64,000 bases of DNA from Micrasema longulum (GCA_022494885.1 JAGVSM010000496.1:278640-342639); one strand, 5' to 3'; positions 34,672-47,215 are shown, counted from the first letter of the stretch. Notes: generated from the sequence alone by a model not told the origin. Made by a program: numbers and translations.

Positions 34672-34850
34672 TGGGTTGTGATCCCGTGGCGGACTCACGG
34701 ATCAGAGGCACGAGTTTCGGACCCCACTCTATATCAACGTGATTTCCATTTTCTAACAGTGGGTTATTTACAACTCGTTGAAAATGGCCCCAAAAATCTA
34801 AATATCTGGGTTTATAATAAGAACGCAAAAGTTTCCTGTTTAAAAAAAAT
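34672..34850 (+). mobile_element. SINE family 2, copy 2
   Basis: Deleted head (TGATCCCGTGGCGGACTCAC, with about 12 bases lost before GGACTCACG), degraded B box and the full body TGATTTCCATTTTCTAACAG, ATTTACAACTCGTTG and AAAATGGCCCC. It lies about 240 bases after a SINE family 3 copy. Confidence 0.8.
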
Positions 34851-36763
34851 GTTTTTAATCCATTTGCGACCTCCGCCTCCGTGATGAAGTGGTCGGAACT
34901 CAAAAAATTTAAATGTGATTTTTCTCAGGCCTGTGTTTTGTGTTGTAATTCACCACTTTAATTGGGCCTTCTGACCTGTTGTGATACGAAAAAAAAAAAA
35001 TTTTTTTTACCCGGTCTATTAAAATAAAAAACATTTAATGATATAGTACAATTTTTTTATATTTTTGTATTCATACAGATATATATTACAAAAAAAAAAC
35101 GTCCCTAACTATATGAGACCAAGATCCCTGTATTGAGTTGAGATACAACATAATGAAATGTGGAAGCTTGCATATTGTTAAAGAATACTAAAAATAAAAA
35201 TGATTAAATAAACATCTGGACAACACGCTTAAAAGTATATAAATCTATGCCATGTCTTGCAGCAGTCTCCAGTAATGGTATCTTCCCTTAGACAAAATCC
35301 AAATTTGTTTCTCATTTACATTATAAAATATAATACAATAATTGTCCCGATAAACTATGAACAGTTTGTCATCGGGTCCGGAGATATAAAAATAAAAGAG
35401 CACAGATATAAATAAAACTTCAAGCAAGAACAAGATAATTTAAAAAATATATATTAAACAATAAAATAAAGAAAAGTGAAAAAAAAATTCAGTGAAATTC
35501 ATGAATAAACATATATGTACATTGATTATGGTGTTAATACTTTTAGATAAAAAAAAGTATTTGGTGCTTATAAATACAACTGAAACAAGACAAATATAAA
35601 ATAAAAGTAAGTGAATTAAATTCCGCTATAATATTATGTACAAAATAATCCAGCAAAACCTGATTGTCATGAAAGTTTAAAATATTGTTTTTCTCGTTGT
35701 TCACTTTTACTGCCGGTAAAACTTTCACATTTTTAATACATTAAAAAATCACATTCTCGTTTGAACAATTTTAATTACCTGTATTAAATCTTTGTCTAGC
35801 GTATTGCAATAGTATTCAAATAAATCAGCAACCATTTAGCCGTAATCCAGTCTCGTCTCTCGCAGACAAAACATAAGAAATCATCCAATCCTGACTGGTA
35901 GACATTTTCCATCGGGCACGCGCACTAACCGTTTCACTGTGTCGCCAATATATTCATATTCGTTTCTCCAACATGATAAATGTTTTAACGAGATCCAAAC
36001 GACTGGATTGAGATTTCATGAATGTCCGGTTTATGAAGCATAATGTTTTGTATATCGCGCGTTTCCGTTACGAGGAAAATATTATAGTGTGTCATATTCG
36101 AGCCTGTCAGGTAAAACATGTGAAAAAATAATTTATTACACATGTTAAACACAAATATCCAGCTCATACTAATTTTCGTGTCATAATTTGAAAAATATTT
36201 GTTTTGAGCTTCATAATTTGCTGTGAGTTTTTAACGTAATTTCATAAAAAAAGGTTTTATTATTATTTTTAACGCTTTGATAACCATCTCAAAATACAGT
36301 ATTTTTGTTTATGGGGATCGCTGGACGTATAGGGGTTAAATGATTTATTCAACGGGCGATCTAAGCGCCATCATAAAAACACGAATATTTTGAATGACCA
36401 TCTAACTGACTTTAAAAAAGGTACATTTCTTTTATGTAATACTCTCACGACAACCAATTTAATATTTGGATTAATCAATAATAACTTTTACATTTGAAAA
36501 ATTTATTTCAACAAAAAAACGAAGATATACCTGTGATCAAAAATTAAGGAGAAATTTTTTATTTAAAATACGCGGGCTCTTGGATTCTGGCAATTTTTTT
36601 TGTTAGGAGTAATTTCTCTGACATCTGTGTCTAATTTCAAGTCAATATCTGCATTTGTCCAATACTTACGCACGTGTTTTGTGAACAGCTAAAAGTTAAT
36701 TTAACGATTTGTACGATGTATGATTTTGTTGAGCGAAGAAGTTGCATTATTTTTTTTTGCAGG
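34851..36763. other. Intergenic stretch; complex block at 35820-36180
   Basis: AT-rich with long A and T runs near 34990 and 35090. 35820-36180 is more complex. No exon, RNA gene or named repeat found. Confidence 0.35.
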
Positions 36764-36955
36764 ATTATGTTTCTGCTGCAGAAACGTTGAAAATGTTGCA
36801 GAAAGCCTTCGGTGACCAGGTTATGTCACAAACAATGTTAACAAGTGCTATAAACAATTTTAAAAAGGCAGAGAATGCGTTGAAGGCAAAAATCGCCCTG
36901 GACGATCATTAACATTAACTGATTAACAACATGTCAAGGAAATCAAAGATTTGGC
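36764..36955 (+). pseudogene. mariner-type transposase, N-terminal fragment
   Basis: The first frame reads DYVSAAETLKMLQKAFGDQV then MSQTM; after a shift near 36840 the next frame reads CYKQF, a stop, KGRECVEGKNRPGRSLTLTD, a stop, and QHVKEIKDL. This is the paired helix-turn-helix DNA-binding region of mariner/SETMAR-like transposases (pattern W/Y-K-F-x-G-R-x-x-V-x-D-x-x-R-x-G-R), with the FKEGRE and GRP hallmarks recognisable. The DDE catalytic part is missing, with one frameshift and two stops. Dead. Confidence 0.85.
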
Positions 36956-37869
36956 TTTTTTTTATTTTTAAAGGGAACGAGTGTTGTAGTCAGCACATTT
37001 TTTTGTTAAATGTCGTTTTAAATTGTATTCTTTCATTGCAACAAGTCTTCAATTGTATATTAGGCACATTGTTTTAAATCAGTTTGTTAGGTTCTCACGT
37101 GCACAAGTGACGTCGACAGTCGCGTGGCCCCCAAAAAAAGTCGTATTCATACGGCTCGCAATCAAAGCTAATTGCCAACCGCTGTATTGGTCTAGATTTA
37201 AACATTCCCTAATATTTCCTTCGTCTCTGTTGGGATACTTTTCTCTCTAAATAATAGTTATCGTAGAATAGAAACGAGAGAACATAAAACTATGTGTACC
37301 TTTGTGGATTCCATATATTCTTTCCGGGCGACATTCCGACTTTTTTTTCAGTAATGACTTTAATACTCATCCCACCCAGATTCTTAAAAATATTATCCGG
37401 TTAATTTGATCCCAATCAAAAGACAATTGTTCGATTTCCCGTCTCACTCTGTCGCACGCTGACCGGCCGAGGCGGCGACAGTCGTGACGTGTAGTCTGCG
37501 AAGGCAAAGACAGCTGCCACCGGTCTTTCAAATTTCGGGAGACTTTAAATATTTATATTGCATGTTTATGTTTTATTTTATTTCATTTTGAACTACGGCT
37601 ATTTTACATATCATAAAATCCCCATCTACAAAATCGTCCGATTGAAAAAACAAAGCTTTGAATAGATTTGCTTGAGATTCGATTATTTTGAGTTTTGTCT
37701 TTTATTTAGAGCCGTCCATTTGAATTCGATTAAAAGGTAAATTGATTTATTTTTTAAAAGTGTACAAAAAAATGTTTTTTTTATCGTTTCACTCAGTCCA
37801 AAATGTTTAAAAGTATATTGTTTTTTTTTGCAGCATTTACTTTGTGGAAAAACATTTTGAATTTATTTC
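36956..37869. other. Intergenic stretch with CpG-containing block at 37090-37530
   Basis: 37090-37530 is GC-richer (GACCGGCCGAGGCGGCGACA at about 37460-37479; CAGCTGCCACCGG near 37511) with no recognised coding frame. Remaining sequence is AT-rich with poly-T. Confidence 0.35.
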
Positions 37870-38086
37870 AAATGAAACACTTTGTAATTTTTACCACAGA
37901 CGAGTAAGAGTTGAATATATTATAACACAACTAGTTTCAATTAGGTATTCTGAATCATCATCAGGTGTAAATATAAACAGTTTTTTTATTTACACCTGAT
38001 GATGGGTAATTCAGATTACCTGAAATTAGTTGTGTTATAATATATTAATCTCTTATGTGGTAAAAATTACAAAGTGTTTGATTCAT
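37870..38086. repeat. Near-perfect inverted repeat, about 100-bp arms
   Basis: Left arm 37870-37974 and right arm 37987-38086 are inverted copies with a 12-base T/A loop. Landmarks in the left arm: ACACTTTGTAATTTTTACCA, ATATATTATAACACAACTAG and CATCATCAGGTGTAAATA; the complements come in reverse order on the right. Only about a dozen mismatches or short indels. No TIR-like end motif or coding frame. Either a young foldback element or a source of a hairpin RNA. Confidence 0.9.
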
Positions 38087-38509
38087 AATACATGTTTGAA
38101 AGTAATGGGTTGCTCTCAACACGTAACTGATCTCTCCCAACGTGTTTACGTCATAGAACTAACTCGCGGACCATTGAATAACATTATCAAATAACTTAAA
38201 ATTAAAAGGACTTTTAAAAAAAATAATTAATTAAGTATTTGTACATAATGTAAATTGAACATTGGCTGGCTTATTGCCAAATGACCCTTATTTAGTTACT
38301 TAGTTTAGTTTTTCTTAATATAATTCAAGCTACAAAACAAATTCAATGGAAAATATATTTTTTTTTTAATCTCAAGATACACAAAAATATAAATAACTGT
38401 ATTTGTATATAAATAATCTTCAATAAATACTATTAATCAATGGGGAAAAGTAATAAAGGGGAAAAAGGAAAAGATGAGAGATTAAGGAAGAGAAAGGAAA
38501 TGTTTCTTC

Positions 38510-38935
38510 AGGCGTGATTTCAGCAGAGATACTGTGGTAACATCTTCGATGGTGGATGGGAAATAATTCCACTGTCGAGCAGCATGGATACTATATGAGT
38601 TAGAGAAGAAATAGGAATTGTGGATGGCTATTAAGATGGTGCTTGGAGAAGTACAACAAAAAGGTGGACAATGAACTTAAAAGCAATGAAATTTATCACA
38701 GAGGTATATAGGAGCGTTAGGACTATGAAGTACAGTAAACAGAAGTGGAAGGGAGTAAGAGTCTCTCCGTTGACTAATTTTGAGCCATTTATTTGCCTAC
38801 GATAATCGTAAATGTGGTCATGTTTCTTAAGACCAAAAATATACCTTATGCATGTATTCTAAAGTCGTTCAAGTTTTTCGCTTTGCTCACAGCTTAAATC
38901 AGTCATGGAAACATCACCGTAATGTAGAATGAGTA
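38510..38935 (-). pseudogene. Jockey/CR1-like LINE, C-terminal RT fragment
   Basis: Minus strand reads SCEQSEKLERL, then NTCIRYIFGLKKHDHI, YDYRRQINGSKLVN and, after several stops, DSGIISHPPSKMLPQ. In LINEs of this type the tail runs LE-LQN-CIRFIFG-RK-DH-S-YR--L-WL, R---R--S---L-YKIL, and closes on an SR-WN-LP-xIR pattern. Starts abruptly at 38935; RT active site absent. A second LINE tail begins on the other strand only about 15 bases away. Confidence 0.85.
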
Positions 38936-38949
38936 GTAGTTATGGTATT

Positions 38950-39320
38950 TTTTTCAAAAAGGGATTTCAATGTGAACATGTATATAAAACAAGAAATAAA
39001 CATGAAGTAAGACTGCCAATTTGTAGGAAAATAAATACACAGAACTCATTGATGCACCGAGCTGTACAATTATATTATAAGAAAATACCATTAGAAATAA
39101 GAGAGCAAAAAATATTATTTCATTTAAATGTCAATTAAAAAACATGTGTTTAGCAGATAAGTTTTTAAAAGTAATCTTAATCTAACTGTACGTATATTGT
39201 TTAGAAATGTTAATAATTAGTATATGTTTTAATAATAATTAGATATAAGTTAATATTAGGACATTCATTTATTATGTTTGTACTATTTAAGGACAAAAAA
39301 AAAAATTAAAAAATATTGCA
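38950..39320 (+). pseudogene. LINE C-terminal fragment with 3' UTR
   Basis: Codes KTRNKHEVRLPICRKINTQN, SLMHRAVQLYYKKIPLEIRE, then after a small deletion KCQLKKHVF-like codons before the stop. Typical closing segment of a non-LTR reverse transcriptase, (Y)-TR-K----LP-----T-xS---R-VQLYN-IPLEIR. The rest to about 39320 is an AT-rich UTR ending in an A-rich tract, AAGGACAAAAAAAAAAATTA. It is distinct from the 38.5-kb copy on the other strand. Confidence 0.75.
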
Positions 39321-42119
39321 GCGTAGAACCACCTTTTTAATCATATAGTTATAACCAGTATTAATTATCTAGGCACTTACCTTGACTCTCCTCTTTTATT
39401 AATCATAACTCATACAATACATAATGTTTGATCAGTATAGGACATTTCAAAACATTTTATCATGTTAAGTGGACATGTTGGATTACAAGTTTCGCCTGGA
39501 GAATTTTACTTCGTATGACAAATGGGGAACAGTTATTAGCCAAATAGCTCGCTCCTCCCGCGGCATTCTTTCCAGAAGATTCAAAAAGTGTGTTCCCGGC
39601 CTGTCGAGAAGCTGTATTATTAATGAGCTTAAAAATTATCAGAAAATAACACGGAAAAATAAAGAAAATTCGTGAATACTGGCTTATACTGAGAACACTT
39701 GGGTAAAATACGAATGGGGCCTTTTTTTTTTAATAAAAAAATAAATAAATCATGAAATATGGCACACATAAACATGTTCCTATGTGTGCTCTTATAATAA
39801 AGTTGTAAATATATTTTATTTATAAATTTTTTAACTCGTAATGTCTTCTTAACCCAAATAAATTTTATTTTTTCATAAATATTTTTACATATACTATTTT
39901 TTTACTGCCTTATATAAAATTGAATTTCGTGGCTTCGTGTTTTTTTTCTGAATGGCAGTCTGAGTATTACCTCTTCTCTAGTATTAAGATCATGTTCGAA
40001 ATGGGGTTTTTTTTAAATATTGGCATTGGTAGTTTTTACAAAAGAACTTAAAAATAATGATTGAATTTATATTTTAACAGTTTTATTTTTCTGAATCCGA
40101 TAACGAGGTAATATGATTTTTATTTTGTATTTGCTTTTATTTCCCTAATTTTTTTACTTACATTTATGTTGAATCTTTAGTATGAACACTTTTTAATATG
40201 TGCATACTAGTAAATGCCCAACGCTGGCAGTACAAAAAATATGTTGAATTTTTTAAAAACAATTTTTGAAGAAATGCTTGCGTTTTTATAATTAACTTGT
40301 CTATTTTAATAATAGGGCCATTTAAAAATTGACGTAAAAATAGCCGAAAACGGGATTATATTTAACCCTTTTATCATGAAATAATTAAAATACTTTAATT
40401 ACTAAGCAATCGAAAATTAAAAAAGAGACCCAATTAGAAGTGTTAATCACAGCTCAAAACACCGTCAGTCAAGCATCTTGGACATAACATGAAAAATGCC
40501 TTAATTTTAAATTAATTATTTAAATTCTTTATATTTTGTCATGATTTTCTAATTAATAAATATTACAAGTTCTACTTTTAAGGCTAAAGAACTTTAAGTT
40601 TATTAAAAAATACATACGATGGTTAAAACGCTATTGAAAACGTTTTTGAATTTAGGTTCTTCTTGGTTATTTGTTTCTTTATATTCAGAGTACTTTTATT
40701 ATCAGAGAATTTTTATTTTTTTTATTAGAGAGGCATGTGAAGTTATTAACAAAAACGTAGTGTGGACAAGTTAGTATGCATTTCGTATAAAGGATTTAAT
40801 AATATTCTTCTTTTTCCGTTGCTTTGTCAGATCCCCCGACGCGACGTTTGCGATCCTAATTCCTGGGAAAAGAAGACCAGAGAAATTTCCTAATGCCTTT
40901 TCTGGTGGATTCTTCCGTCTTTGTTATCTTCTTTTAGCTGGTTGGTTCTGGTTTGAAGGTGCCAGAAACTCACATTTTGTTAGAGGGTGAGGTTTTATAA
41001 AATGCCGAGAAATTATTTTTACAAGCATATATTATTGAAATATATTTTTTGACCAAGTTTTCCCAGACAATATGCGTATGAGGTTTCCAGAAAAAGCAGT
41101 TTTGCCGGGTAATAAATTAGTCACTTTTATGTAAAATGTATTATATATTATATGTGTTTGTAAATGTCGGGATGATAACAATAGGGTCCTTTCACGTTTT
41201 TTTATTATTACTATTTTTAAATAAGCAAAAAATACGATGGTAACGGTGTTAATATTTCTTTCGTGTGCCATCGGATTAGTTTTTAACACGTGTTTAAAAT
41301 ATGCATATTTTGAATTACCCGAAAACGAGATGTTACGCGCCTTGTGGGACAAACGGGACGTACGAGAAGCGCCCTCTACGATTATTACGCGTGACGTCAA
41401 AATGACGTAATACCAACTGTCAGCCGTGTTTAAACTCGAAAACTATAAGATAAAATTTGTTTAGAATACGTTGATAGTTATATCATTTTAATCCTTAAAA
41501 TTCGATTTAAACGTATTTCATATTTTTGACGTTATTCCCGACTTGACACTATTAATGTCACTTACTTAACACTACTTACTATGTTGAAATTAAAAAATCA
41601 TTACATTAAAAAATTTAATATCAAATCTTACTAAATTACGCATACAGATTCACCTTATTTGTCTTATGATTTCCCTGATTTGATCTGTCACTCGTGTTTG
41701 CTTTCTTACTCGGCAAACAAAGCCACGCTCATCCCCGTGACGTACAAATGAATATTATTATATGAAGGGCCCGCCATGCCGCCCACAGTACCGAACGCTG
41801 GAATCGTCTATTTTTAAGAAGAAATATTGTGTCTACACTCGAGACACATAAATCGCACCAACAAATGATGGGCCTCATTACTTATGACACGCTTAGTATG
41901 AAGAAAGAGATGTTGCACGCTGGAGAGATTCCTCACAAATATTTTCAGACAATCTGTGCGCACTTACTTGCGGATCACCCTGTAGATCCCAATCATAATG
42001 TATCATCATTATAAAATTTGGTAAACACTCCACTTGAAGTATTCCTTTTTTAAAAACACCACGTTTTATAAAAAAAAAACTTAATCATATTATAAGAAAA
42101 TTGCTAATAATAATTTATT
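39321..42119. other. Intergenic stretch with two unidentified frames
   Basis: Two plus-strand frames were examined: 39469-39675 (DMLDYKFRLENFTSYDKWGT then ARSSRGILSRRFKKCVPG) and 41829-42014 (MMGLITYDTLSMKKEMLHAG then DHPVDPNHN). Neither has a motif I recognise and both lack context. 41330-41410 is CpG-rich with two TGACGT(C/A) sites (GCGTGACGTCAAAATGACGT). Confidence 0.35.
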
Positions 42120-42260
42120 TGACCTCGTGGTGTAGAAGTTATCGCATTTGCCTGCCACGCTTAAGGTCCGATTTCTGACGACGTAGATATGAAATATTTA
42201 TCAGACGACAATTATTCACTGTAGCATTTCCTAGTCCAAGACTGATCATATTATATGTAT
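42120..42260 (+). mobile_element. SINE family 1, degraded copy
   Basis: Head GACCTCGTGGTGTAGAAGTT with a decayed B box (AGGTCCGATTTCTGAC), body GATATGAAATATTTATCAG, GCATTTCCTAGTCCA, AGACTGATCA; truncated 3'. Confidence 0.65.
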
Positions 42261-42447
42261 CTTCGAGTTATAAATTTATTTATTTATCCTATTTTAAATA
42301 AATTCAAAAGATATTTTAAAAAATGTAGCGCACTTACAATTAAAGATCAATATTGAAAAAAATAAAATATTTATGGTTTGATTTAAAAAAAAGATGTGTT
42401 ACTGAATTCAGAATTTCTACGCAAACGAATGTTTACCACGTTTTAAT

Positions 42448-42822
42448 TGCGTAGTGAGGAAGTTCAGTATTTCAAAAAAAAATATTTAATTAGGCCAAAA
42501 AAATATACATTATCAGCGCAATGATTTTTTAAAGTTTTGTATTTCTGAAATAACTCTGCGTGTGAAGTCAAAGTTTCTTCTCTGTCAGTTCTTTATACAG
42601 GTTCGTTTACGGTAAGCAAACCGGATATCCTTCACAGCTTTCATATCATGGTTTGCTTATATGAACCAATGACGTTGTTCAAAATAGTGCGTTTTTATTA
42701 AATATTTTTTTCGTCCATTTTAAGAAACTTTGCTGTAAAATTTAATCCTCTAATTTTCACCACGCGCAATAAAACACTTTTTAAATCTTATTTCCCGTAG
42801 GGCTGGAGTTCCTCATTGCAGT
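42448..42822 (+). mobile_element. MITE family C, copy 2
   Basis: Clearest copy: left end TAGTGAGGAAGTTCAG, right end complement-like CTGGAGTTCCTCATTGC. Shares TTTCACCACGCGCAATAAAA and ATTTCCCGTAG with the other copies; the central GTGACGTCA has decayed to GTGAAGTCA. Non-coding. Confidence 0.7.
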
Positions 42823-43724
42823 TGGTAAAAAATACTATTTCATGGATAAGCACCTAATATATATTAAATATTTCTAGCTGTATTTTTTCTCTTATTTTCT
42901 ATCGTAAGTAAGTTTACTTAAGTGCAAATTAAACCTTGGAAATAGATTTTTGGAACTCGCAATTCATTGGTAGTTTTTTTGCCTATACCTATGTTATGAC
43001 TGTGGTAGATAGCCCCTACTTTCGTGGATATTATTGATGGTTGATTTTATCAGTTGAGAAACTTCTATTCAATACACTATTTTTAAGATTTAATAAAGAG
43101 AATCCTTTTACAAATGGAATACTGAAATCATTTACGAAGCCTGGTGACTGGATAAAAATAACACGCATTATCATTAAGTGACCACTTGACAGCGATCATT
43201 AATTAACTCTATGTAACATTCACTTATCTACATACCCAAATAAAAAAATATTTTTGTTCAATTATTAAGATTTCAGTCAGTTACATCCGGTGCTTATTAA
43301 CTACAATTGGGAAATGATGAACTTATTGTGGAAAATTTTTAAGTTACGAGTATTTAAGTCCTGGCACGTTTTAATTTTATCACTATTCTGTGAAAATACG
43401 TTAACTAATTGGGTTTTTTCGGCCCCTGGTTAATTTGTATGCCTAAACTTACCTATAACATGTATGAACATTACTTAATTTCCAAATACCTAACTGTTTT
43501 GTATTCCATACAGCGAACTAGATTTCACTTTGTTTTTTATGTTAAAAACAAGTCTGTAATTCCCGGATCACATGGGTCAGAAAATGGTACAAGATATTTT
43601 GCAAGATTTGACCCAATTAAAACTGTGTCGTGTAGTAATTCGCTGATTGGATGAAATCTGTAGAAAAATTCAGAAAAATTAGAACACATCCTATTATTCA
43701 ACAAATTTTTGAACCTAGATCTTT

Positions 43725-43965
43725 GCGCGTATCATACGCCTGCCATATTGTGTACTGCCAACGCATATTTTCCCGACATGGTTGTCATAAAATATTTATT
43801 TTAAAATGTATTACTACACAACAATATTTCATAGTTCCTGGACAGGGACCTGAAGCGTAAGACTATCATCTCACCTTCACGTTACAAACAAAAAAATGAT
43901 CAAGATATACCGCGATTGGTGTATCAATACAGTATTCAATGCATCATTAGGTGCGAAAAGGGAAT
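43725..43965 (+). mobile_element. SINE family 1 copy
   Basis: Residual head (CAACGCATATTTTCCCGACA, ATGGTTGTCATAAAATATTT) with lost A box; body ACAACAATATTTCATAGTTC, GGACCTGAAGCGTAAGACTA, TCAAGATATACCGCGATTGG, TGTATCAATACAGTATTCA and CATTAGGTGCGAAAAGGGAA, then GATGATAAG tail. Confidence 0.75.
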
Positions 43966-45839
43966 GATGATAAGAAAATTATTTGTTGATTTTGACATTT
44001 GCCAGTTTTGATCACAGATCAATATAAAACAATGTAGAAACTCTAGAAAATTAATGTATCAAATATACTCTTATATGTAGTCAATAACGGCAATTATTTA
44101 TTAAAAATATATTAAATAGTTGATTACGTCACTTAATAAATAAATATCATGCACTCGTATCCGGGTTTTATGAACTTTTTATTTATGGCAGTTTGGTACA
44201 ATGTACTACATTCGAAATTCTATAAAATGTCATACTTAACTCAAAATACTTTTTTTTACTTGTGGCACTCTTGAACGGGGGGTGCGATTTGTTGTTGCTT
44301 TTGTCACTTTACATATTCTCGGTCTTGTTTGTTTCACTGCACATTTTCACCTCACGCTTGTTTTTCTTTTTTACGTGTAATATTTGTAATAGTACTGGAC
44401 TCAAAATGAAGAGTAGTATCCAGATTGTACACTATATGACTAATACTATCCAGGCCAAGGTACCTTGATATTCAGTACATGGATATGGGAAATAAGCATA
44501 CATATAGGTAGGTATACATACAGCAAATATTATTTGACTTTGTAAATCTCGTGTGCTCAAATATTTTCTGCGATAATTTTAGGAATATTTGTAGATTATT
44601 ACTTTTTTAAATATTTATAATTTTTTACAATAAAGTGCATGTTACGTATTATTTTCAAATATTCGAGGGATGCGCCGCATCCGATTATGTATATTCTTAG
44701 TGGTGGGGGTCAGTGCAATGCAAGCTCTTGACGTCACTGCGACCTGTGAAGATCTATAGTGACGGATACTTATGTATATACAGATCGTCGTGATCGTAGA
44801 ACAGCAACTGATCTGCGAAAAGTGCGACATTGACTTTCTTGTATGTTTGATCGTAATGGCTGTAGAAAGGCTTTAAAGTTATATTTCGGGGTGGATTTTT
44901 TTTAAAACATGCATAACTAAACCCAAGTATTAAATGATATACATTTGTACTTATCAAGTTGTGACGTGTCAAAAACAATTAAACCGCTCTCATGTAAAGT
45001 TGTTGAAAATCACATGCGTCGTTGTTCTACGATCATGGCGATATTATACTATAGCTGCATTTATTTTGGTATCTTTTTTTTTCTCGCATTCGTTTTCGAA
45101 CTAAAATTATATTAAATATATTCCATAACACGAATAGTAAAATAAATAATGCAATTGATTTGTAGTTGAAGGCCGACTCGTTTGTCTCCTTGTGAAAGTT
45201 ATTTTACGAGTGTGTATGAAACAAAACATGAATATTTTCGTTTGTTATTCGTCGTATCTAAGTACAAAATTAAAATTCTTGAAATTACTCCAAGAATAAG
45301 GCGAATGTTTCAAATGATTACTTTTATTGACGAAACAATAAAGTGTTGTATAATATTGGCATCGAATTAGCATTTGACATCAATTCTTTGATAGATATGT
45401 ACGCAGGTATGTAGTTCTTTCTTCGGAACACCAAGCAAAGTATAGTCTATCGTGGTGATAGTATAATTTTAATAGTTTTTTTGAAATTGTAATTTGTTAA
45501 TATTTATAAAATAGTCGATACACACGCCTTCTTTTTAAATAATAAAAATACGAATCAAATAGTTTCAAAATGTAAATTATCTTCTAGAAGCTTTATTCCT
45601 TTTAATTCGCATAAATTATCTTTCAAATGGATTAAAAACACATATTTGAAATGGATCAGAAAAATAAACGGAATTCAAAATGTAATATTGGTGTTATGTT
45701 TATGTTAATTTTTTTTTTTTTCAAAATACATCATACAGTGTGCAAAACATCAATTATTAATATATGGATATAATTAAATATAAAAAAACGTCAAAACGAC
45801 AAGGTAAAAATTGTTATCGGAAATTTAAAAATAAGAAAA
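43966..45839. other. Intergenic stretch
   Basis: No exon. 44690-44760 (GGTCAGTGCAATGC, CTTGACGTCACTGCGACC) matches 63478-63550 (GGTCAGCGTTATAT, CCTGACGTCAATGCGACT) and is a fragment of another dispersed repeat. An inverted pair, GATCGTAGAACA at 44790-44801 and TGTTCTACGATC at 45023-45034, may mark the ends of a small TIR element of about 250 bp. Confidence 0.4.
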
Positions 45840-46106
45840 CAGTAGAACTCCATTTGCCCGAACTCCTATTATCCGAACTCCAGTCGTCCGGATTTTTCAA
45901 ATATCCGGATCATTATCAGAAAATAAAAGGAATGAGAAAAATTAAGAAAATTAGTTTCTTAGTCTAAGCAATTCATTTTCTTGGAGTAAATTTTGAGTTT
46001 TCTTTTAAAACGTAAACTCAAATTTAAGGTCAATATATCTATTCAAATTTCTGCATATACTGATAATGTCTGGCATTCGTTAATTCGGATAGCTGGAGTC
46101 TTTACA
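45840..46106. mobile_element. pogo/Tigger-like MITE
   Basis: Left end CAGTAGAACTCCATTTGCCC with internal repeats of CGAACTCC(TATTATC)CGAACTCC; right end has TTAATTCGGATAGCTGGAGT, the complement of a CCGAA----ACTCC pattern. CAGT-GAACC/TCC followed by repeated (A/T)TCCGAAC is the terminal signature of Tigger/pogo elements. Length about 270 bp with no transposase, so non-autonomous. Confidence 0.65.
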
Positions 46107-46199
46107 TATTTATAATCATATTACTAACATGCACGTTACAAATTGGCTCTTTTTTCACAATTAATAATTAATGATATTATTAGTAAGGTATCCAAAATA

Positions 46200-46320
46200 A
46201 AAACAAATTTTTGAATTAAATTCGACTTTTTTTTTTTTTAATATATATACACAAGACGAAACATGTCATATTGTATACTCTCGTGTATATATATATTTTT
46301 AAAAGTAGAATTTAACCCAA
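46200..46320. repeat. AT-rich inverted repeat
   Basis: Arms at 46205-46254 and 46280-46319 share (A)ATTAAATTCGACT/TTAAATTCTACT, a poly-T part and ATATATATACAC with CG-- ends, around a loop CGAAACATGTCATATTG. It could extrude as a cruciform; no element assigned. Confidence 0.55.
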
Positions 46321-46924
46321 TTATATTATTTTATTATCAATTGTATTCTACCAACTAACTACATTCACAATAAATAAATTAAAGATTTATTATTTTCAGC
46401 ATATTTCCAAACCTCGTATTGAGATTACATAATACTTAATTTTTGTCCCGGTTCATTTTTTCCAATTAAATTATCATTCCCTAATACTGCAGTAAAAACG
46501 AAATGCATCCGACGTGATGTAACGTCGTTATGTAGAAAATGCCAAACGGTAAATCGGATCAAGCGGTAGTTAATACCTTCGACACACTTGGCATGATGAC
46601 TACCGAACACTAAACCTATCGGCCATATACTCGTAGAATAGCAATGTCGACTGAGAATCTCAAGTCCAGTTTTTTAACCCGAGGTCAGCGAATCCCACGA
46701 CTTTTTATCTACAATCTTTTGTTAGCTGGATGATATTAAATGCGTGAAATTTATTTTATTTGTCATCTAGCCAAAAAATATCTTGACTTACTTATTATTA
46801 TCTTATGAGGCATAGGTTACTGAATTGGTTCACCTGTTGCATGTAGGTAAAATGATGTCGAACTATGAAATATGTTGACAAACAAATATCAATATTGGTT
46901 AACAAATTACAATAGGGATGAAGA

Positions 46925-47215
46925 ATACCTTAAATAAGAGAATGTGGAAGTCTAGGCATTTATAGGGCTTATGATCTGTCATTGGCTGGTTTATGTGGCC
47001 ACTTTACACACTGTGTAACATTCACCATTTGCCTATGTTTGAACATCCATATTGCTTCAATTCTTATATTTGTTGATTTTAGTGATGTTAAAGAACTGAA
47101 ACCTTTATTGTTGTGAAGAGATTCATCTGACATAATTGTTTCACATACTATGCAACGCCTAAAAACAATTTTCCATATTTCCTTATTTAAGGTATTCTCC
47201 ATCCCTGTTGAAATT
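46925..47215 (-). repeat. Dispersed repeat family D, copy 3
   Basis: Minus-strand reading gives FRRCIVCETIMSDESL, NNKGFSSLTSLKSTN, FKHRQMVNVTQCVKW and HKPANDRS over 77 codons without a stop. The nucleotide match with 47440-47600 extends through CCAATGACAGATCATAAGCC. Kept frame suggests earlier coding function. Not recognised. Confidence 0.65.

Noticed and set aside
41829..42014. 61-codon frame as a gene
   Set aside because: Amino-acid sequence looks ordinary but I recognise no family, and no second exon or promoter is evident.
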